Under the pieces are notes generated by a model. It was not told where the DNA came from. It saw nothing but the letters and a program-made list of their open reading frames with translations, and did no database searches. From contig JAJYRF010000026.1 of assembly GCA_021794255.1 (NCBI GenBank), positions 1 to 18,410 of the forward strand: a DNA stretch of 18,410 bases. Reading direction: 5' to 3'. Positions 7,484 through 16,812 of the stretch are shown one piece after another (position 1 is the stretch's first letter; every line of letters begins with the position of its first letter). The DNA comes from a bacterium. Its GTDB lineage: Bacteria; SZUA-79; Acidulodesulfobacterales; Acidulodesulfobacteraceae. Made by a program: the position numbers and the translations under genes.

Positions 7484-7883
7484 AAAAGAAAAGGTTTATT
7501 ATAAAATTGGAGAAGCAGCCGATATCTTAAAGGTAGAATCTTATGTTATCAGATATTGGGAAACTGAATTTACTTTTATTAAACCTTTAAAATTAAACAG
7601 TTCTCACAGATTATACTCTAAAAAAGAGATAGAAAAACTTTTAGTAATAAAAGATTTGCTGTATAATAAAAAGTTTACCGTTAAAGGCGCTAAAAATGCT
7701 TTAAAGTCAGGCTCATATAAATTAATTTGCGCTAACGATAGCAATTTAGAAGATTTGTACGGCAGCAGCAGGAGAAACGGCGATAAAAATTATAATAATT
7801 ATAGCAACGGTAATAATACACGTATTAGCAAAGCTATTGAAGATTTAAAAATAATTAAAAATGTTTTATCTCGTCAAAAATAA
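7467..7883 (+). CDS. MerR-family transcriptional regulator
   Basis: A 138-residue protein with an N-terminal MerR winged helix: YYKIGEAADILKVESYVIRYWETEF, then HRLYSKKEIEKLLVIKDLLYNKKFTVKGAKNAL. Most MerR proteins have a C-terminal effector domain. This one has only a short, Asn-rich low-complexity linker (about residues 92-113) and a terminal helix (SKAIEDLKIIKNVLSRQ) that probably dimerises. This short form is the type found directly after ihfA in deltaproteobacteria, where its target is not established. It overlaps ihfA by 17 bases in another frame. An ATG at 7480 overlapping the ihfA stop is out of frame and was discounted. Confidence 0.88.
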   Translation: MDWKDEKEKVYYKIGEAADILKVESYVIRYWETEFTFIKPLKLNSSHRLYSKKEIEKLLVIKDLLYNKKFTVKGAKNALKSGSYKLICANDSNLEDLYGSSRRNGDKNYNNYSNGNNTRISKAIEDLKIIKNVLSRQK

Positions 7884-7983
7884 TTTTATATTTGTGTATA
7901 TCTTATAAAAAATAATAATTTAAATAAATTTTAAAAAATTATTAAATTATTATATAAACCGCTTTAAATAAATTTCTTAATTG

Positions 7984-8808
7984 ATGAATGTTCTTATTTC
8001 AAACGACGATGGAGTTTTTGCAACAGGAATAAACATTCTTTTGGATGAGTTTAAGTTTTCAGGCAATAATTTTAATGCGGTTGTAGTCGCTCCCGACAGA
8101 GAAAGAAGCGGGAGTTCACATTCCTTAACTCTTGACAGACCGTTAAGGGTTCACGAAATTAAACCGGGAATTTATTCTGTTGATGGAACGCCTACCGATG
8201 CCGTCAATATAGGGATTCATTCCATATTAAAATATAAACCTGACCTTGTTATTTCCGGAATTAATTATGGCGGCAATATATGCGACGATGTAACATATTC
8301 GGGCACCGTTTCGGCTGCTATGGAAGGTACTATAATGGGCATAAAATCAATAGCGGTTTCTTTAGTCGTAAATAAAGGCGGAGGATACCTGCCTACGGAC
8401 CCTGCAAAGGAAAAAGATATTGAGATTTCTTTTAGAAAAGCCGCAAAATTTATTGTTAGTCTTGCCTATATTGTTGCCAAGATAGAGCTTCCAAAATATA
8501 CTTTTTTAAATGTTAATATCCCTCAAACTATTATAAATTCACCTGATTTTGAATATAAAATAACAAGACAGGGCAAAAGATATTTTGAAGATTTTGTCGT
8601 TGAAAAAGTTGACCCTCGTGGCAGAAAATATTACTGGATATGGGGCAAAAACATAAAATTTGAAGATATTGAAAACAGCGATTATGAAGCGGTTCATGGA
8701 GGTTTCATTTCAATAACGCCGATTCAGCTTGATATGACAAATTATCATGCTATTGAAAAATTAAAAAATATTGACTTTTCATTTAAAAACTTTTCATTGA
8801 AAAAATAG
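7984..8808 (+). CDS. surE: 5'/3'-nucleotidase SurE
   Basis: SurE is a metal-dependent nucleoside monophosphate phosphatase linked to stationary-phase survival. The diagnostic MNVLISNDDG start supplies metal ligands Asp8 and Asp9. The loop PDRERSGSSHSLTL supplies Ser42 and SGINYGGN supplies Asn98. VDGTPTDAVNIGI and TYSGTVSAAMEGTIMGI complete the conserved core; the C-terminal part (DYEAVHGGFISITPIQLDMT) is also typical. I chose ATG 7984 over TTG 7981, since family members begin directly with the first strand. At 274 residues it is normal length. It precedes pcm and rpoS, a classical arrangement, although an IS605-type remnant separates it from pcm. Confidence 0.95.
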   Translation: MNVLISNDDGVFATGINILLDEFKFSGNNFNAVVVAPDRERSGSSHSLTLDRPLRVHEIKPGIYSVDGTPTDAVNIGIHSILKYKPDLVISGINYGGNICDDVTYSGTVSAAMEGTIMGIKSIAVSLVVNKGGGYLPTDPAKEKDIEISFRKAAKFIVSLAYIVAKIELPKYTFLNVNIPQTIINSPDFEYKITRQGKRYFEDFVVEKVDPRGRKYYWIWGKNIKFEDIENSDYEAVHGGFISITPIQLDMTNYHAIEKLKNIDFSFKNFSLKK

Positions 8809-8861
8809 TTGTTTGTTAAAATATAAAAAAGTTTATAATAATAAAATTAAGATATCTATAA

Positions 8862-8977
8862 AAAACCCCCAGTTTAACGAGTAAGTATGTTCATATATTT
8901 GCTCCTAAAAAGTATCTTGTCGTTGAACCAAGAAGCCCCTTCCGTAAGGGAGTGGGTGCTTCACAAGCTTGAACATA
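8862..8977 (+). mobile_element. Solo IS200/IS605 (TnpB-type) right end / omega-RNA 3' scaffold
   Basis: A GC-richer island lies in the surE-pcm gap. GAACCAAGAAGCCCC (8925-8939), followed by the hairpin CCCTT-CCGT-AAGGG (8937-8950) and the closing GGGTGCTTCAC (to 8964), is the pattern I recognise from the 3' end of IS605 tnpB genes and their right-end (omega) RNAs. In one frame it still reads like a TnpB C-terminus (LNQEAPSVREW, stop after EHN). GAAGC (8932-8936) can pair with GCTTC (8958-8962). An 8-bp inverted repeat, TATGTTCA (8886-8893) and TGAACATA (8970-8977), brackets the unit. No tnpA, no tnpB body and no certain left end are present, so this is a decayed or non-autonomous copy. It is recognised from memory, not by a search. 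Confidence 0.55.
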
Positions 8978-9026
8978 ATTAAACAAAGATAGAATTTATT
9001 ATTAATTTATTATTTTAGATAAATTT

Positions 9027-9671
9027 ATGGCAAATTACAAAAATTTAATTGAAAAAATGATTAATACATATATTATATCTAAGGGTATCTGTGATGAGGC
9101 AATTATAAACGCTATAAGGTCTATACCTAGACATAGTTTTGTGGAAGAATCTTTTAGCGAGCTCAGTTATACCGATGCGCCGCTCCCAATAGGACATAAG
9201 CAGACAATATCCGGAATTTATACCGCTGCGTTAATGACTTCTGCGCTCGAATTAAATAAAAATCATAAAGTTTTAGAAATAGGAACCGGTTCCGGTTATC
9301 AAACTGCAATTTTAGCCAATCTCGCATCAGAGATTTATACTATTGAGAGAATAAGAGAGTTATCTTTAAAATCGCGAACAATTCTTGAGAATTTAAATTT
9401 TAAAAATATTACTTTTATAATAGGGGACGGTTCTATAGGTTTTAAAGAATATGCCCCTTATGATAGAATTATTGTTACAGCTTGTTTATCTGAAATACCG
9501 AAAGCGTTAATTAACCAGCTGAAAGATGGAGGTATAATAGTAATGCCCGTTGAGGTTGATTCCAAACAAAATATTTTTGTCATTAGAAAAAATAATGATA
9601 AAATAGACAAAAAGATAATAGCTCAGGCAAATTTTGTTAAACTCGTAGGTAAATCAGGTTTTGCAGTCTAA
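9027..9671 (+). CDS. pcm: Protein-L-isoaspartate O-methyltransferase
   Basis: Pcm uses S-adenosylmethionine to methylate L-isoaspartyl residues and so start repair of age-damaged proteins in the cytoplasm. Conserved features are AIRSIPRHSFVEE, the substrate loop APLPIGHKQTIS (about residues 51-62), SAM motif I VLEIGTGSGYQ (82-92), the ERI acidic post-motif, GDGSIGFKEYAPYDRIIVTA, and the C-terminal LKDGGIIVMPV. Length (214) is normal. Its position between surE and rpoS matches many Proteobacteria and supports a stationary-phase repair role. It starts at ATG 9027 without a Shine-Dalgarno sequence; the 218-base gap before it holds the IS605-type remnant. Confidence 0.95.
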   Translation: MANYKNLIEKMINTYIISKGICDEAIINAIRSIPRHSFVEESFSELSYTDAPLPIGHKQTISGIYTAALMTSALELNKNHKVLEIGTGSGYQTAILANLASEIYTIERIRELSLKSRTILENLNFKNITFIIGDGSIGFKEYAPYDRIIVTACLSEIPKALINQLKDGGIIVMPVEVDSKQNIFVIRKNNDKIDKKIIAQANFVKLVGKSGFAV

Positions 9672-9673
9672 AT

Positions 9674-9696
9674 TAAATAAAATAAAATAAAATAAA
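9674..9696. repeat. Short pentamer repeat (AAATA) ahead of rpoS
   Basis: About four tandem AAATA-type units lie between the pcm stop and the rpoS start. They are part of the pattern of simple AT repeats before start codons here. Confidence 0.6.
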
Positions 9697-9715
9697 AATA
9701 TATTATAAAAATATT

Positions 9716-10618
9716 ATGACAGATAATACAGATAATAATGATGATAAAATATATTTTGAAAAACCCGAAAATGCATATCGCGAAACTAATAATAATATTT
9801 ACACGCGGTATCTTAGAAATATTCACAAATATCCACTTTTAACTAGAGAGCAGGAATACGAACTTACTTTAAAAGCTCATAAAGGAGATAAAGAAGCAAG
9901 GGATTTAATGATACAGTCAAACCTAGGGCTTGTAATACAGGTTGCAAAAAGGTTTCTTGGAAGAGGTATTCCTTTTGAAGATTTAATAGAAGAAGGAAAT
10001 ATCGGGCTTATGAAAGCAGTTGAAAAATTTCAGCCATCCAAAGGTTTCAGATTTTCAACATATGCTACATGGTGGATAAGGCAGTCTATTGAAAGAACAA
10101 TATTAAATTCCGCGCGGCTTATTAGGATTCCTATACATGTTTCAGAAAATATGTTTAAAATTTCAAGAGCTTCAAAAAGTTTAGAAAAAGAAAAGGGCTA
10201 TGAGCCGAATATTAAAGATATTGCAGATTATGTAGGAATGAATGTTGATAAAGTCGAAAAAATTTACGGCTCAATTGCAAACATAAGTTCATTGGATTAT
10301 TCCATATCGCAAAATGACGACAATCAAAATATGTCTTTATCTAACATCATCAAAGAAGACGAAGAATATACTTTGCCGTATGAGATATTAAATAAAATTG
10401 AAATTATAAGTTTATTAAATAGCTGGTTGTTTTCATTAAAAGAGAATGAAAGAAAAATTATTATGCTAAGATATGGATTAAACTATGAAAACCCTATGAC
10501 ATTACATCAAATTGCCAATATTTTTAAGCTTACTAAAGAAAGAATAAGACAAATTGAATCAAAAGCAATGGAAAAATTGCAAAAAATGGCAAAAGAATCC
10601 GGTGTTTTAGAAAAATAA
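9716..10618 (+). CDS. rpoS: RpoS-like RNA polymerase sigma factor
   Basis: A 300-residue group 2 sigma-70 factor. After an Asn/Asp-rich leader, region 1.2 is YTRYLRNIHKYPLLTREQEYEL. Region 2 is almost canonical (NLGLVIQVAKRFLGRGIPFEDLIEEGNIGL; then FRFSTYATWWIRQSIERTI, the -10 recognition and melting helices). Region 3 follows (RIPIHVSENMFKISRA, then EPNIKDIADYVGM). Region 4.2 is the helix-turn-helix TLHQIANIFKLTKERIRQIESKAMEKL. The short N-terminus without region 1.1 and the surE-pcm neighbourhood point to RpoS rather than RpoD. nlpD, often between pcm and rpoS, is absent. It begins 44 bases after pcm with no Shine-Dalgarno sequence, and read-through from pcm is likely. Confidence 0.85.
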   Translation: MTDNTDNNDDKIYFEKPENAYRETNNNIYTRYLRNIHKYPLLTREQEYELTLKAHKGDKEARDLMIQSNLGLVIQVAKRFLGRGIPFEDLIEEGNIGLMKAVEKFQPSKGFRFSTYATWWIRQSIERTILNSARLIRIPIHVSENMFKISRASKSLEKEKGYEPNIKDIADYVGMNVDKVEKIYGSIANISSLDYSISQNDDNQNMSLSNIIKEDEEYTLPYEILNKIEIISLLNSWLFSLKENERKIIMLRYGLNYENPMTLHQIANIFKLTKERIRQIESKAMEKLQKMAKESGVLEK

Positions 10619-10821
10619 CAGCAATTATAATAATGCAGCGCAAAAAATTAAAAAATATAGCAACAATGAAAATAATATCAAATTTCGTTAATATTTTTGA
10701 AATATTTTTTGCAAATTAAAATCCATAATTTATTAATAAATAATTAAGCAGCAATCTATATATAATAAATATAATCATTTATAATAAAAATGCAGATAAA
10801 TTGCAAAATCTTGCCCCTACA

Positions 10822-12879
<2,058 letters not shown>

Positions 12880-12882
<3 letters not shown>

Positions 12883-13040
12883 ATAATTAAATTAAATAAT
12901 TAAATAAGTGAATTAAATAATTAAATTAAATAATTAAATTAAATAATTAAATTAAATAAATAAATTAAATAAAAATAATTAAATAATTAAATTAAATAAT
13001 TAAATTAAATAAATAAATTAAATAAAAATAATTAAATTAA
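12880..13040. repeat. 13-mer-type AT repeat array between kinase and glycosyltransferase
   Basis: The gap consists of imperfect tandem copies of ATAATTAAATTAA and a longer repeated block, AAATAAAAATAATTAAAT, which also matches the last codons of the upstream gene. The array runs to the GTG start at 13049. No promoter, terminator or Shine-Dalgarno sequence can be distinguished. Confidence 0.85.
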
Positions 13041-13048
13041 ATTAGATA

Positions 13049-15307
13049 GTGAAAATTTTTAAAAATAATTCAAAAAAAATAAATACAATAAATAATAAAA
13101 TCAATGAACAATCTAATAAAATTTTAGATTATTTTAAAGCATACAAATTTGAAATTTGGCTTGTTATTTTATCGGTCATCGCTTTTTTAATCCATTACCA
13201 TCTTGCCGCAACGTTAAATCTTGGAAATGACGAAGCGCATTATTATGTCTGGTCGCTTCATCTATCGCCGGGATACCTTGACGATGCCCCGCTTGCTGCA
13301 TATTGCATTTATTTTTTTACACATATTTTAGGCAAAAGCGAATTAACAGTGAGATTAACCGCGATTATATTTTCATTTTTTGACGGTTTTTTGATTTATT
13401 ATTTTACTTATTTATTATTTAAAGATAAAAGAGCTTCTTTTTTTGCTTTCTTGTTTTTTTTGTGCTCTCCTATATTTGGTTTTATCCTTTCCGTGATGAT
13501 ACTGCCGGATACTCCGCTGCTGTTTTTCTATCTGCTTTTTTTAATAAGCTTCTATATTGCGGCAAATAAAATGAATAATAGTTGTAATTATAGCCGGTAT
13601 AATTTTATTTATGATAGCGAAAAACCTGACAAAGTTAATAAAAAAATTAATAAAAATAGTAATAATACATACTTTAATGCTAATGCTAATGCTAATGCTA
13701 ATGCTAATGCTAATGCTAATGCTAATGCTAATGCTAATGCTAATGCTAATGCTAAATTTAATATTAGATATACTAAATGGTGGGTTATTGCAGGTATTTT
13801 TCTAGGATTATCATTTTTAAGCAAATATACGGCAGCTTTGATACCTCCATCGGCATTGCTGTATCTTTTATTTTCCAATAAAAACAGATATCTGCTTAAA
13901 ACGATTTATCCTTATTTTACTCTTTTGATGGCCATTATTGTATTTTTTCCCGTAATATACTGGAATTTAATCCATAATTTTATTTCTTTTAAATTTCAGC
14001 TGTCGCATGGTTTTTCAAGTCCTACTTCAAATGCCATCTTATTTTTTCAAAATTGGCTTGAACAATTCATTGCAATAAGTCCATTAATATATATTATTTT
14101 ATTTTTTGTTTTCATTTATTATATTTTTTATATTGTGCTTAGTAAAAGCAATAAAAAATATATTTTAAAAAAATATAACAATGATGATAATGATGGTATA
14201 GTTAATAAATATAACAAATATAATAAAGATGCAGATAATTCAATTCAGAATCCCGTCCAGCAGGTCCAGCAGTATAAAAGATTTAATAAACACATTAAAA
14301 AAAACAATGAACATGAAAAAGATATTATAAATGAAAGTATACTATTTGCTTTAAGTATGTCTGTTCCGATGCTTGTTTTTTTTATTATAAACGGCTATTC
14401 CCACAGGATATTGTTTCATTGGCCGGATATAGGATATTTGAGCGCTTTCCCTCTCGCTGGGTTTTTTATAAGTTCGGCGATAAACAAGTATATAAACTTA
14501 TATAATAATAATAATAGTGGCAAATATCCTAAAATTGTATCAGCCGCATTGCCGCCACGCAATAAAATTTCAGAAGCGGTGGATTATATAAAATCTAATA
14601 ATAGGGGTAAATATAGCGGCAGCAATAAATTAAGTTTTAAAAATTTTTTAAATTTATCTAAACTTAATTCGTTTAAATTTTTCATATATATTGCTCTTTT
14701 TATTGGTTTTTTTATGAGCATGGTCTTGTATTTTCAAATTTATTATAATTTTATTCCTGTTTCAAATATTATAAGCTATGTTGATAAAGAACATGGATTG
14801 CATAAAGGCGGTATTTTTAAATTGATTCCGCATATTCCGGGTAAAGCTAAAACTGCCGATATTACAGACGATTTATTCGGCTGGAAGGCTTCCGCAAAAT
14901 ATTTGAAAATTGTGTATTTTGGATACAAAAGTAAATATCCGTCTTTATTTTTACTTACTCATCATTATGCTATAAGCGATGAACTGGTTTTTTACGGAAA
15001 ATTTAAACCTGCTTTTGAGATGAAACCGGATATATACAACATTTCCGGTTTTTTGAACCAGTACGATATATGGCAAAATAAAAATAAACTTCATAATTTA
15101 AACGGAAAAGACGCTCTGTTTGTTATGGACAATAAATATATGATAAACCCTGTGTCTGCTTATTTAAAATATTTTAAATCAATTAAGTTTGTAGGCAGGC
15201 TTGATATATATAAAAAATTTATGCCCGTCAGAGAATTTTATATTTATTTTATGAAAGATTTTAATACGGAATATGCTCTCAGGCACATGTCTAAAAGATT
15301 ATACTAA
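13049..15307 (+). CDS. PMT/ArnT-like polytopic glycosyltransferase
   Basis: An integral membrane glycosyltransferase of the GT-C type (PMT_2/ArnT-like) that would take a sugar from a polyprenyl-phosphate donor on the periplasmic side. The first transmembrane helix (about residues 36-55) leads into the catalytic loop LGNDEAHYYVWSLHL (Asp61-Glu62) and GYLDDAPLAAY. About ten or more hydrophobic helices follow, including LGLSFLSKYTA. At 752 residues it is long because loops between helices carry low-complexity inserts: a dipeptide Asn-Ala run (residues 210-235), an Asn/Lys/Gln-rich segment (about 366-425) and an Asn/Ser/Lys segment (about 490-555). The start is GTG at 13049, just after an in-frame stop. 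The neighbouring DPM1-like gene could make its donor. Acceptor (lipid A, protein or glycan) is unknown. Confidence 0.83.
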   Translation: MKIFKNNSKKINTINNKINEQSNKILDYFKAYKFEIWLVILSVIAFLIHYHLAATLNLGNDEAHYYVWSLHLSPGYLDDAPLAAYCIYFFTHILGKSELTVRLTAIIFSFFDGFLIYYFTYLLFKDKRASFFAFLFFLCSPIFGFILSVMILPDTPLLFFYLLFLISFYIAANKMNNSCNYSRYNFIYDSEKPDKVNKKINKNSNNTYFNANANANANANANANANANANANANAKFNIRYTKWWVIAGIFLGLSFLSKYTAALIPPSALLYLLFSNKNRYLLKTIYPYFTLLMAIIVFFPVIYWNLIHNFISFKFQLSHGFSSPTSNAILFFQNWLEQFIAISPLIYIILFFVFIYYIFYIVLSKSNKKYILKKYNNDDNDGIVNKYNKYNKDADNSIQNPVQQVQQYKRFNKHIKKNNEHEKDIINESILFALSMSVPMLVFFIINGYSHRILFHWPDIGYLSAFPLAGFFISSAINKYINLYNNNNSGKYPKIVSAALPPRNKISEAVDYIKSNNRGKYSGSNKLSFKNFLNLSKLNSFKFFIYIALFIGFFMSMVLYFQIYYNFIPVSNIISYVDKEHGLHKGGIFKLIPHIPGKAKTADITDDLFGWKASAKYLKIVYFGYKSKYPSLFLLTHHYAISDELVFYGKFKPAFEMKPDIYNISGFLNQYDIWQNKNKLHNLNGKDALFVMDNKYMINPVSAYLKYFKSIKFVGRLDIYKKFMPVREFYIYFMKDFNTEYALRHMSKRLY
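13676..13753 (+). repeat. In-frame hexamer repeat (AATGCT) x13
   Basis: Thirteen perfect copies of AATGCT encode thirteen Asn-Ala pairs (residues 210-235) in a loop of the PMT-like protein. As the unit is six bases, gain or loss changes loop length but not reading frame. Confidence 0.95.
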
Positions 15308-15318
15308 ACAGTCATAGA

Positions 15319-15451
15319 CCCCACGGCTAAAGCCGGGGGCTAGTAAAAAAAGCCCGCTATTATTAGGGGGCGGTGTAATAAATAAATCGCAGAAGTTGTT
15401 ATCGTCCGTCTTTAAAAGTCCCGCTGGGTAGGGACGGTGAGGCGCGGGCTT
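15319..15451 (+). ncRNA. Structured GC-rich element, HEARO/IscB omega-RNA-like or IS605-like end
   Basis: This stretch is about half G+C amid very AT-rich DNA. It opens with the hairpin CCCC-(A)-CGGC-TAAA-GCCG-GGGG (15319-15339, one bulged A), the style of IS200/IS605-family ends. An 8-bp perfect stem then encloses the rest: AAGCCCGC (15350-15357) with GCGGGCTT (15444-15451). Inside are GGGGGCGGT and the hairpin GTCCC-GCTGGGTA-GGGAC (15418-15434). Such a hairpin at a left end followed by a structured RNA resembles the HEARO (IscB omega) RNA upstream of iscB, but no iscB or other ORF follows. Read on the minus strand, the stem precedes seven T residues, so a minus-strand terminator-like reading is also possible. 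Class assignment is tentative. Confidence 0.45.
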
Positions 15452-15466
15452 AATAAAAAAACTAAA

Positions 15467-15527
15467 ATAAATTAAATTAATTAAATTAATTAAATTAAAT
15501 AATTAAAATTAAATTAAATTAAATTAT
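15467..15527. repeat. AT tandem repeats before the DPM1-like gene
   Basis: Imperfect repeats of ATTAAATTAA and AAATT units fill the space from the structured element to the start codon at 15533, leaving no Shine-Dalgarno sequence. Confidence 0.75.
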
Positions 15528-15532
15528 AAAAA

Positions 15533-16477
15533 ATGAAAGTATTAGTAGTAATTCCTACATATAATGAAAAAGACAATATTGAAAAAATGATAAATTTGGT
15601 TTTGTCTTTATCGGTTAATAATAGTAATAATAGTAATGGCAATAGTTATATTAATAATATTAATAATATTAATAATAATAGCCATAACAATAACAACAAT
15701 AACAATAACAACAATAACAATAACAACAATAACAATAACAACAATAACAATAACAACAATAACAATAACAACAATAACAATAACAACAACAGTAATAATA
15801 ATAACAATGATGGCAGTAAAGATACAATTATAAATCTTTTGATTGTTGATGACAATTCTCCTGATGGCACATCCGCAATAATTTTAAATCTAAAAAACAA
15901 AAAAATTGACGGCAGTTGTATTTTTGCAGAGCGGTTATTTTTAATAAAACGGCGCGCAAAATTAGGTCTTGGAACAGCTTACGTTGAGGGTTTTAAATTT
16001 GCGGCAGAAAATAACTACGATTATGTAATAACAATGGATTGTGATTTTTCGCATGACCCGGAAGAAATAAAAAAATTTATTGAAACAATAAAAAATAAAA
16101 AATACGATATGGTTGTCGGCTCGCGTTACAAAGACGGAATAAGAATTATTAACTGGAAAATGAGCAGACTTCTAATTTCTTATTTTGCAAATATATATGC
16201 TAAATTTATCACAGGATTAGATATAACCGATTTAACAGGTGGGTTTAACGCTTATAGCTCAGAATGTCTTAAGAAAATAAATCTGGAAGGCATAAAATCA
16301 AAAGGTTATGCTTTTCAAATAGAAATTAAATACAGAATTGTAAAACAAAAATGTGTTTATAAAGAAATACCTATAATTTTTTACGAAAGAACATTTGGAA
16401 AATCTAAAATGTCAAAATCAATTATTTTTGAAGCTTTTTTCATTGTATTAAAACTTAGATTAGGTATTTATATATAA
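15533..16477 (+). CDS. DPM1-like polyprenyl-phosphate sugar synthase (GT2)
   Basis: A cytoplasmic-face GT-A glycosyltransferase of family 2, dolichol-phosphate mannose synthase type, which would load a sugar from a nucleotide donor onto a polyprenyl phosphate. The core begins MKVLVVIPTYNEKDNIEKM. LLIVDDNSPDGTS (Asp106-Asp107), KLGLGTAYVEGF, VITMDCDFSHDPEEI, VVGSRYKDG and the acceptor-side LTGGFNAYSSECLKKI/SKGYAFQIEI follow. No C-terminal membrane helices are present, as in DPM1. Without the insert the length would be about 245. Between the first helix and second strand lies a roughly 68-residue Asn-rich insert (residues 25-92), including 35 consecutive Asn. Pairing with the upstream PMT/ArnT-like gene suggests a shared pathway. 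No Shine-Dalgarno sequence. Confidence 0.87.
   Translation: MKVLVVIPTYNEKDNIEKMINLVLSLSVNNSNNSNGNSYINNINNINNNSHNNNNNNNNNNNNNNNNNNNNNNNNNNNNNNNNNNNSNNNNNDGSKDTIINLLIVDDNSPDGTSAIILNLKNKKIDGSCIFAERLFLIKRRAKLGLGTAYVEGFKFAAENNYDYVITMDCDFSHDPEEIKKFIETIKNKKYDMVVGSRYKDGIRIINWKMSRLLISYFANIYAKFITGLDITDLTGGFNAYSSECLKKINLEGIKSKGYAFQIEIKYRIVKQKCVYKEIPIIFYERTFGKSKMSKSIIFEAFFIVLKLRLGIYI
15686..15790 (+). repeat. 15-bp repeat x7 encoding poly-asparagine
   Basis: Seven copies of AACAATAACAACAAT, the last with one change, encode residues 52-86, all Asn. Mixed AAC/AAT codons within a fixed 15-bp unit show growth by unit duplication rather than single-codon slippage. Length change stays in frame. Confidence 0.95.
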
Positions 16478-16571
16478 TATTTAATATTAATATATATTAT
16501 ATCTAATTAATATTAAATATTACTTAATATTAATTAGATATCGTCAGGTGTTAAATGGCACAGCCAACTTT
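16478..16571. other. Short AT-rich gap then a GC-richer flank of the MITE
   Basis: Directly after the GT2 gene there is AT-rich palindromic sequence (TTAATATTAA-type, 16478-16540). A GC-richer stretch around 16541-16571 contains CAGGTGT, which is complementary to ACACCTG inside the neighbouring element. It may belong to the same insertion. No gene is seen. Confidence 0.4.
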
Positions 16572-16772
16572 TACCATAATCCTGCGATAGAAACTATCTA
16601 AACTTTCTAATGTTAAACAAACACTGGATTCCCGCTTTCGTGGGAACGACACCTGTTGGGTGAAAACTTAGATACCCGCAAAGTCATTCCAGCGAAAGCG
16701 GGTACGCTTTAAAGCCGTCGGCACTTAGACGGCTCATCCATAAAATAAATTTTCTATCGCAGGATTAGGGTA
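16572..16772. mobile_element. MITE-like element with 22-bp terminal inverted repeats
   Basis: The ends at 16572-16593 and 16751-16772 are inverted copies that match at 21 of 22 positions; the perfect core is TAATCCTGCGATAGAAA. Both outer ends are TA, compatible with TA target duplication as in IS630/Tc1-type elements. The 201-bp body has no ORF but several hairpins: TTCCCGC-TTTC-GTGGGAA (16629-16646), TACCCGC/GCGGGTA (16673-16679 and 16698-16704) and AGCCGTC/GACGGCT (16713-16719 and 16728-16734). The GGATTCCCGCTTTCG motif and its inverted partner resemble the dRS3-type repeats common in proteobacterial genomes. It is GC-richer than the surroundings. The parent element is unknown. Confidence 0.7.
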
Positions 16773-16783
16773 TTATTAAATGA

Positions 16784-16812
16784 TTGACATAAAAAAGATG
16801 ATGTTTTATAAT
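16784..16812 (+). promoter_or_regulatory. Perfect sigma-70 consensus promoter for apt
   Basis: TTGACA (16784-16789), a 17-base spacer, and TATAAT (16807-16812) match the full consensus at ideal spacing. It begins 11 bases after the end of the MITE-like element and points toward apt, giving a leader of roughly 265 bases. Confidence 0.8.

Noticed and set aside
7981..7983. TTG start for surE
   Set aside because: The adjacent ATG at 7984 gives the family-typical N-terminus beginning directly with the first strand and NDDG motif.
13609..13878. Minus-strand and alternative-frame ORFs over the hexamer array
   Set aside because: They exist only because the AATGCT repeat is open in several frames (Leu-Ala or Leu-Met runs). 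The + strand glycosyltransferase frame is supported across its whole length.
15646..15900. Minus-strand ORF encoding a long Leu run
   Set aside because: It is the reverse complement of the poly-Asn tract of the GT2 gene, whose + strand frame carries clear catalytic motifs.
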